The position numbers and the translations under genes were made by a program. Below the pieces are notes generated by a model. It was not told the origin of the DNA. It saw nothing but the letters and a program-made list of their open reading frames with translations, and ran no database searches. Positions 59,842 through 64,000 of a stretch of DNA of 64,000 nucleotides are shown in pieces. This DNA is from Pseudomonas brassicacearum (lineage in GTDB: Bacteria; Pseudomonadota; Gammaproteobacteria; Pseudomonadales; Pseudomonadaceae). Location of the stretch: assembly GCF_003732225.1 (NCBI RefSeq), contig NZ_MOBJ01000014.1:124001-188000 (forward strand). The letters are read 5' to 3'. Position 1 is the first letter of the stretch. Each line of letters opens with the position of its first letter.

Positions 59842-60669
59842 TTGTCTACGGGTAATTTGGATTTCGAACAGTTCCGGGTCTTCCTGGAAAAAGCCTGTGG
59901 CATTTTGCTCGGTGAAAACAAGCAGTATCTGGTGTCGAGCCGTCTCAACAAACTGATGGAACAGCAAGGCATCAAGTCCTTGGGAGAGTTGGTTCAGCGC
60001 ATTCAGACCCAGCCGCGCAGTGGTTTGCGCGAGATGGTGGTGGACGCGATGACGACGAACGAAACCCTCTGGTTTCGCGACACCTATCCGTTTGAAGTCC
60101 TGAAGAACAAAGTGCTGCCTGAGTCCATCAAGGCCAGTCCCGGGCAGCGTCTGCGGATCTGGTCGGCGGCTTGCTCGTCCGGACAGGAACCGTATTCGCT
60201 GTCGATGTCGATCGACGAGTTCGAGCGGGTCAATATGGGTCAGTTGAAGATGGGGGTGCAGATCGTTGCCACCGACCTGTCCGGGACCATGTTGACCAAC
60301 TGCAAGACCGGCGAGTACGACAGCCTGGCGATCGGTCGCGGTCTTTCGCCGGAGCGCTTGCAGCGTTACTTCGATCCGAAAGGGCCGGGGCGTTGGGCAA
60401 TCAAGGCGCCGATCAAGAGCCGGGTAGAGTTCCGCTCGTTCAACCTGCTGGACAGCTACGCCAGTCTCGGCAAGTTCGACATCGTGTTTTGTCGCAACGT
60501 GTTGATCTACTTCTCTGCTGAAGTGAAGAAAGACATCCTGATGCGTATTCACAGCACGTTGAAGCCGGGCGGTTATTTGTTCCTGGGGGCTTCCGAAGCA
60601 CTGAACGGTTTGCCGGATCATTATCAGATGGTCCAGTGCAGCCCGGGGATCATCTACCAGGCGAAGTGA
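59842..60669 (+). CDS. cheR: chemoreceptor methyltransferase CheR
   Basis: A 275-residue CheR. The N-terminal helical domain (FLEKACGILLGENKQYLVSS) is followed by the SAM-binding domain (LRIWSAACSSGQEPYSLSMS; FDIVFCRNVLIYFSAEVKKD; GGYLFLGASEALNGLPDHYQ). It methylates receptor glutamates with S-adenosylmethionine. The start appears to be TTG 59842, with AAGAGGCGG just upstream. Confidence 0.92.
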   Translation: MSTGNLDFEQFRVFLEKACGILLGENKQYLVSSRLNKLMEQQGIKSLGELVQRIQTQPRSGLREMVVDAMTTNETLWFRDTYPFEVLKNKVLPESIKASPGQRLRIWSAACSSGQEPYSLSMSIDEFERVNMGQLKMGVQIVATDLSGTMLTNCKTGEYDSLAIGRGLSPERLQRYFDPKGPGRWAIKAPIKSRVEFRSFNLLDSYASLGKFDIVFCRNVLIYFSAEVKKDILMRIHSTLKPGGYLFLGASEALNGLPDHYQMVQCSPGIIYQAK

Positions 60670-60697
60670 TTGGCCGGTAGTCGGTGCTGCATAAAAG

Positions 60698-60728
60698 ACG
60701 GGAGTCCTCAGGGGCTCCCGTTTTTTTT
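60698..60728 (+). terminator. terminator of cheR
   Basis: ACGGGAG and CTCCCGT with a 10-base loop and eight T residues, 29 bp after the stop. Confidence 0.85.
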
Positions 60729-60748
60729 GCACAACAACACAATCCCCC

Positions 60749-60877
60749 GTAGCAGCTGGCGCAGCCTGCGTTCGGCGGCGTAGCCGTCGCAAATTCGGTA
60801 TCCACGGATTACTGGAAGACCGCAGCGTCTGATTTTACGACCGCTTCGCGGCCGAACGCCGCCTTCGGCAGCTGCTA
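60749..60877. repeat. imperfect inverted repeat, GTAGCAGCTG family
   Basis: GTAGCAGCTG at 60749 pairs with CAGCTGCTAC at 60868-60877, with further imperfect pairing inward (CGTTCGGCGGCG against CGAACGCCG). It fills much of the cheR-flgB gap and is related in its ends to the repeats at 17600 and 53143. Confidence 0.65.
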
Positions 60878-61004
60878 CGGATTGCGTGCATCTCGGCATC
60901 CTGAGCGGCAGAAAAGCGGCAGGCGCCGGAAATCCGTTGCCGCTTTTCTGGCATTGCCGCTTTGCCGCCACCCGCAAAGCCCCGGTTCATGGGGTTTTAT
61001 AAGC

Positions 61005-61020
61005 TGGCACGGGGCTTGCT
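61005..61020 (+). promoter_or_regulatory. sigma-54 promoter of flgB operon
   Basis: TGGCACG-GGGC-TTGCT matches the sigma-54 -24/-12 consensus (TGGCACG-N4-TTGCW) at every defined base and lies 44 bp before flgB. It indicates RpoN-dependent, probably FleQ/FleR-activated, transcription of the rod-hook genes. Confidence 0.9.
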
Positions 61021-61063
61021 ATATCCCTGTTACGAAAAATCAGGTCACCCAAAGGTTTCCGAC

Positions 61064-61471
61064 ATGAGCATCAGCTTCGATAAAGCGCTCGGTATCCACG
61101 AACAAGCCCTGGGCTTCCGCGCTCAGCGTGCCGAAGTCCTGGCCAACAACATTGCCAACGCCGATACCCCGAACTACAAGGCTCGGGATCTGGACTTCTC
61201 GTCGGTTCTGGCGGCCCAGAACGACAAGAACAAGAACGGCACTTTCGCTTTGAACATGACCAATAGCCGTCATATCGAAGCCCAAGGCCTGAGCAGTGGT
61301 GACGAGTCGTTGCTGTATCGCACGCCGATGCAACCGTCGATTGACCAAAACACCGTGGACGCCCAACTGGAACAGTCGAACTACGCGGAAAACGCGGTCA
61401 ACTTCCAGGCCAGCTTCACGCTGCTCAACAGCAAATTCAAAGGGTTGGTATCAGCCCTGCGCGGGGAGTAA
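61064..61471 (+). CDS. flgB: flagellar rod protein FlgB
   Basis: A 135-residue proximal rod protein. It begins SISFDKALGIHEQALGFRAQ and has the family block VLANNIANADTPNYKARDLD, with the C-terminal helix NYAENAVNFQASFTLLNSKF. ATG 61064 with AAAGG upstream is chosen over an in-frame extension through the sigma-54 promoter. It is first in flgBCDE. Confidence 0.94.
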   Translation: MSISFDKALGIHEQALGFRAQRAEVLANNIANADTPNYKARDLDFSSVLAAQNDKNKNGTFALNMTNSRHIEAQGLSSGDESLLYRTPMQPSIDQNTVDAQLEQSNYAENAVNFQASFTLLNSKFKGLVSALRGE

Positions 61472-61474
61472 CCC

Positions 61475-61918
61475 ATGTCTCTGTCCAGTGTTTTCAACAT
61501 TGCCGGTAGCGGCATGAGTGCTCAAACCACTCGCTTGAACACCGTCGCCAGTAACATCGCCAACGCCGAGACCGTCTCTTCGAGCATCGATCAGACCTAC
61601 CGTGCCCGTCACCCGGTGTTCGCCACCATGTTCCAGGGCGGCCAGTCCGGTGGCAGCGATTCGCTGTTCCAGAACCAGGATGCTGCGGGTCAGGGCGTGC
61701 AGGTACTTGGCGTGGTGGAAGATCAAAGCAACCTCGAGGCACGCTACGAGCCGAACCATCCAGCGGCTGACGCCAAGGGTTACGTCTATTACCCCAACGT
61801 CAATGTGGTTGAGGAAATGGCTGACATGATTTCCGCCAGTCGTTCGTTCCAGACCAACGCGGAAATGATGAATACCGCTAAAACCATGATGCAGAAGGTC
61901 CTGACCCTCGGTCAGTGA
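61475..61918 (+). CDS. flgC: flagellar rod protein FlgC
   Basis: A 147-residue proximal rod protein. NIAGSGMSAQTTRLNTVASN then IANAETVSSS is the family N terminus; NPNVNVVEEMADMISASRSF-like sequence (PNVNVVEEMADMISASRSFQ) and ANAEMMNTAKTMMQ-like C-terminal helix follow. It starts 4 bp after flgB stops, so translation is coupled. Confidence 0.95.
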   Translation: MSLSSVFNIAGSGMSAQTTRLNTVASNIANAETVSSSIDQTYRARHPVFATMFQGGQSGGSDSLFQNQDAAGQGVQVLGVVEDQSNLEARYEPNHPAADAKGYVYYPNVNVVEEMADMISASRSFQTNAEMMNTAKTMMQKVLTLGQ

Positions 61919-61933
61919 TAAGGGGCGATTTTT

Positions 61934-62662
61934 ATGAGCGTTACCGATTCCACCGGCGGCCTGAGCATGACCGATCTCCTGGCGAACTCTTCGGTCAAGA
62001 GCACCGGTACGGCTGCGAATGGCCTTGCCGCCGCCACGAAAAGTGCCACCGGCAGTCAGGCGTTGGGCAAGGACGCGTTTCTGCAGTTGCTGGTGACGCA
62101 GCTGAAGAACCAGAATCCGCTTTCGCCGCAGGACAACGGCGCGTTCGTTGCTCAACTGGCACAGTTCAGCAGCCTTGAAGGGATCACTTCCCTCAATACG
62201 ACCGTGAGTTCCCTGGCCAGTAATTTCAACTCTTCCCAGGCCTTGCAGGCTTCCTCCCTGGTTGGCCGTTCGGTGATTGCGCAAACCGGCACTGCCCAGA
62301 TCAGCGATGCAAGCAAGGGTCTGACCGGTACGGTCAACCTGACATCGTCGATCTCCGATGGCACGGTGAAGATCAGCGATGCAAGCGGAAATGTCGTGAG
62401 AACCCTCAATCTGGGCAGCCAGCCTGCGGGCAGTGCCAGCTTCACGTGGGACGGCAAGGACAGCAGCGGCGCCTTGGTTCCGGCGGGCACGTACACCGTC
62501 AAGGCCAATGCTCCGGTCAACGGCACGGCGACCGATCTGGCTACTTACCTGCCAGCAACGGTCAACAGCGTGACGCTGAGTCAAACCGGCGGCGAGTTGA
62601 TGCTCAACCTTGCAGGTCTGGGCTCTATCGCCCTGTCCAAAGTTCAAACCATTGGTATATAG
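61934..62662 (+). CDS. flgD: flagellar hook cap protein FlgD
   Basis: A 242-residue hook-capping scaffold. The conserved N-terminal segment is LGKDAFLQLLVTQLKNQNPL then SPQDNGAFVAQLAQFSSLEG; the C-terminal part has the FlgD Ig/tudor-like region (ASFTWDGKDSSGALVPAGTY). It directs FlgE assembly and is removed when the hook is complete. It follows flgC by 15 bp. Confidence 0.94.
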   Translation: MSVTDSTGGLSMTDLLANSSVKSTGTAANGLAAATKSATGSQALGKDAFLQLLVTQLKNQNPLSPQDNGAFVAQLAQFSSLEGITSLNTTVSSLASNFNSSQALQASSLVGRSVIAQTGTAQISDASKGLTGTVNLTSSISDGTVKISDASGNVVRTLNLGSQPAGSASFTWDGKDSSGALVPAGTYTVKANAPVNGTATDLATYLPATVNSVTLSQTGGELMLNLAGLGSIALSKVQTIGI

Positions 62663-62693
62663 AGCCGGCTAACGCGGCACAAAGGAGTGGAAT

Positions 62694-64000
62694 ATGTCTT
62701 TCAATATCGGCCTTAGCGGTCTCTATGCAGCCAACAAACAACTGGACGTGACCGGCAACAACATCGCCAACGTTGCGACCACCGGTTTCAAGTCTTCGCG
62801 CGCCGAGTTCGCGGATGTCTACTCGGCAACCAAGCTGGGTAGTGGTAGTAAAGTCGTCGGCAGCGGCGTAAGCCTGGCCAACGTATCCCAGCAGTTCACC
62901 CAGGGTGATATCAACAACACCGGTAACGTGCTGGATATGGGCATCAATGGCTCGGGTTTCTTCACCCTGAGCAATAACGGTTCGACGACCTACACCCGTG
63001 CCGGTACGTTCAAGGTCGACAAGGATGGTTTCATCACCAATACCGATCAAACCTCCCGTCTGCAGGGTTACGGCACGGACGCCAATGGCAAGATCATCAA
63101 CGGTGTGTTGACCGACCTGAAGATCGACACCTCGAACCTGGCGCCAAAACCGACTTCGACGGTGTCCTCGACGATCAACCTGAACTCCACCTCTCCGGTG
63201 ATTGACGACACTCTCCCGGCCAACAAATTCGACCCGGGCACCCTCGCCACCTACAGCAAATCGTTCAGTACGCCGATCTATGACAGCCAGGGCAACTCGC
63301 ACGTCATGGATCAATATATGGTGAAGACCGGCGCCAACACCTGGAAGACCTACACCCTGGTAGACGGTCGTAACCCGGATGCCACCGGCAGCGACCCGAA
63401 GGTCACCGCCCCGATTGCTTCGATCATGACGTTCGATTCGGCCGGCAAACTGGTCTCGGTAGCGACACCACCTGCAACACCGGCAGCGCCTAACGTCGGT
63501 AACAACCTGACATTGGCTGGCTGGGTACCCGGCACCGTGACCAACGGTGTGTGGACAGCTAACGGTACAACTGCCAGTGCCGCGGGCATGACCATTTCGA
63601 TGAACAACACCACGCAGTTCAATGCCGACTCTGCGCGTTCGATCCCGGCTCAGGACGGTTACGCCACCGGCCAGATTACCAACCTGACCGTCGACGGCAC
63701 TGGCACCCTGTTCGCCAACTTCAGCAACAACCAGAGCAAGGCGATCGGCCAGGTTGCCCTGGCCAGCTTCACCAACGAGCAAGGCCTGCAAGCTGTAGGC
63801 GGCACCAGCTGGAAAGAGACGTTCGCCTCGGGTATCCCGGGTTATGACGCGCCAACCACCGGTACGCTGGGTTCGATTCAGTCCAACTCCCTGGAAGAGT
63901 CCAACGTCAACCTGACCAACGAGCTGGTCAACCTGATCAAGGCGCAGAGTAACTACCAGGCCAACGCCAAGACCATCTCGACCCAAAGTACCATCATGCA
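62694..64000 (+). CDS. flgE: flagellar hook protein FlgE (partial at window end)
   Basis: The first 435 residues of FlgE; the frame is still open at the window end. It begins MSFNIGLSGLYAANKQLDVT with the family block GNNIANVATTGFKSSRAEF. The C-terminal section has ALASFTNEQGLQAVGGTSWK and SLEESNVNLTNELVNLIKAQ followed by SNYQANAKTI, so only a few residues are missing. The variable middle (about 215-300) is Ala/Pro/Thr-rich. AAAGGAG lies 6 bases before the ATG. Confidence 0.94.
   Translation, partial: MSFNIGLSGLYAANKQLDVTGNNIANVATTGFKSSRAEFADVYSATKLGSGSKVVGSGVSLANVSQQFTQGDINNTGNVLDMGINGSGFFTLSNNGSTTYTRAGTFKVDKDGFITNTDQTSRLQGYGTDANGKIINGVLTDLKIDTSNLAPKPTSTVSSTINLNSTSPVIDDTLPANKFDPGTLATYSKSFSTPIYDSQGNSHVMDQYMVKTGANTWKTYTLVDGRNPDATGSDPKVTAPIASIMTFDSAGKLVSVATPPATPAAPNVGNNLTLAGWVPGTVTNGVWTANGTTASAAGMTISMNNTTQFNADSARSIPAQDGYATGQITNLTVDGTGTLFANFSNNQSKAIGQVALASFTNEQGLQAVGGTSWKETFASGIPGYDAPTTGTLGSIQSNSLEESNVNLTNELVNLIKAQSNYQANAKTISTQSTIM

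Overview
The window is a chromosomal segment of a fluorescent pseudomonad (Pseudomonas fluorescens group). The evidence is the gene order acs-aotJQMP-argR-aruC-aruFG-astD-astB-astE, an AmrZ/FlgZ/FlgM/CheV/CheR/flgBCDE flagellar block, an FMN riboswitch ahead of a type II lumazine synthase, and many copies of the Pseudomonas REP sequence (core GTGGGAGCGAGCTTGCTCGC). Names come from reading motifs and recalled family sequences; no search was run.

Layout. 0-3.8 kb: a DUF1003 membrane protein, a TetR regulator divergent from a metallo-beta-lactamase-fold hydrolase with a 24-bp operator-like palindrome between them, a HigB/HigA-like toxin-antitoxin pair and a small HTH protein. 3.8-15 kb is the accessory region: a zinc-ligand-containing unknown protein, divergent from a two-gene unit made of a membrane protein and a 1168-residue fusion. 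The fusion joins a phospholipase-C/acid-phosphatase-type phosphoesterase, a degenerate alpha/beta-hydrolase-like middle part and a caspase-like (C14) peptidase. After it come an orphan Phd/VapB antitoxin between two direct REP repeats, a BRO-N protein, and an EcoRII-type restriction-modification set (Dcm-like methylase, Vsr endonuclease, EcoRII-like nuclease). 15-24.6 kb is core: nrdB, a DUF2790 protein, acetyl-CoA synthetase, the arginine/ornithine ABC transporter and its regulator ArgR. 24.7-29.7 kb holds one 1683-residue DUF6543/leucine-rich-repeat protein. 30-38 kb is the arginine succinyltransferase (AST) pathway. 38-47.9 kb is housekeeping: ribH with its riboswitch, ltaE, alaS, lysC, csrA/rsmA, three tRNAs, mgtE and amrZ. 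48-56 kb is mixed: phnN, tRNA-Arg, a winged-helix/TolB-like protein, a receiver-TPR response regulator with a sensor kinase, a glutamine-synthetase-family enzyme and an MFS transporter. 56-64 kb is flagellar: flgZ-flgN-flgM and flgA leftward; cheV-cheR and flgBCDE rightward, with flgE running off the end.

How the parts work together. AotJQMP imports arginine and ornithine, and AruC/AruFG/AstB/AstD/AstE degrade arginine to glutamate and succinate. ArgR, encoded with the transporter, is the expected regulator of both, and TGTCGC-N8-AA half-sites like those known for Pseudomonas ArgR lie ahead of aotJ and aruC. In the flagellar block a near-consensus sigma-28 promoter precedes flgM and a consensus sigma-54 promoter precedes flgB. 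AmrZ and RsmA are global regulators of motility and biofilm in this genus.

The strongest candidate for an undescribed system is the membrane protein plus phosphoesterase-caspase fusion at 5.0-9.5 kb, possibly with the divergent zinc-ligand gene. It combines a lipid- or phosphoester-cleaving domain, without a visible export signal, with a caspase-type protease. It lies close to a restriction-modification set and toxin-antitoxin genes, so a role in defence or programmed cell death is a reasonable but untested inference.
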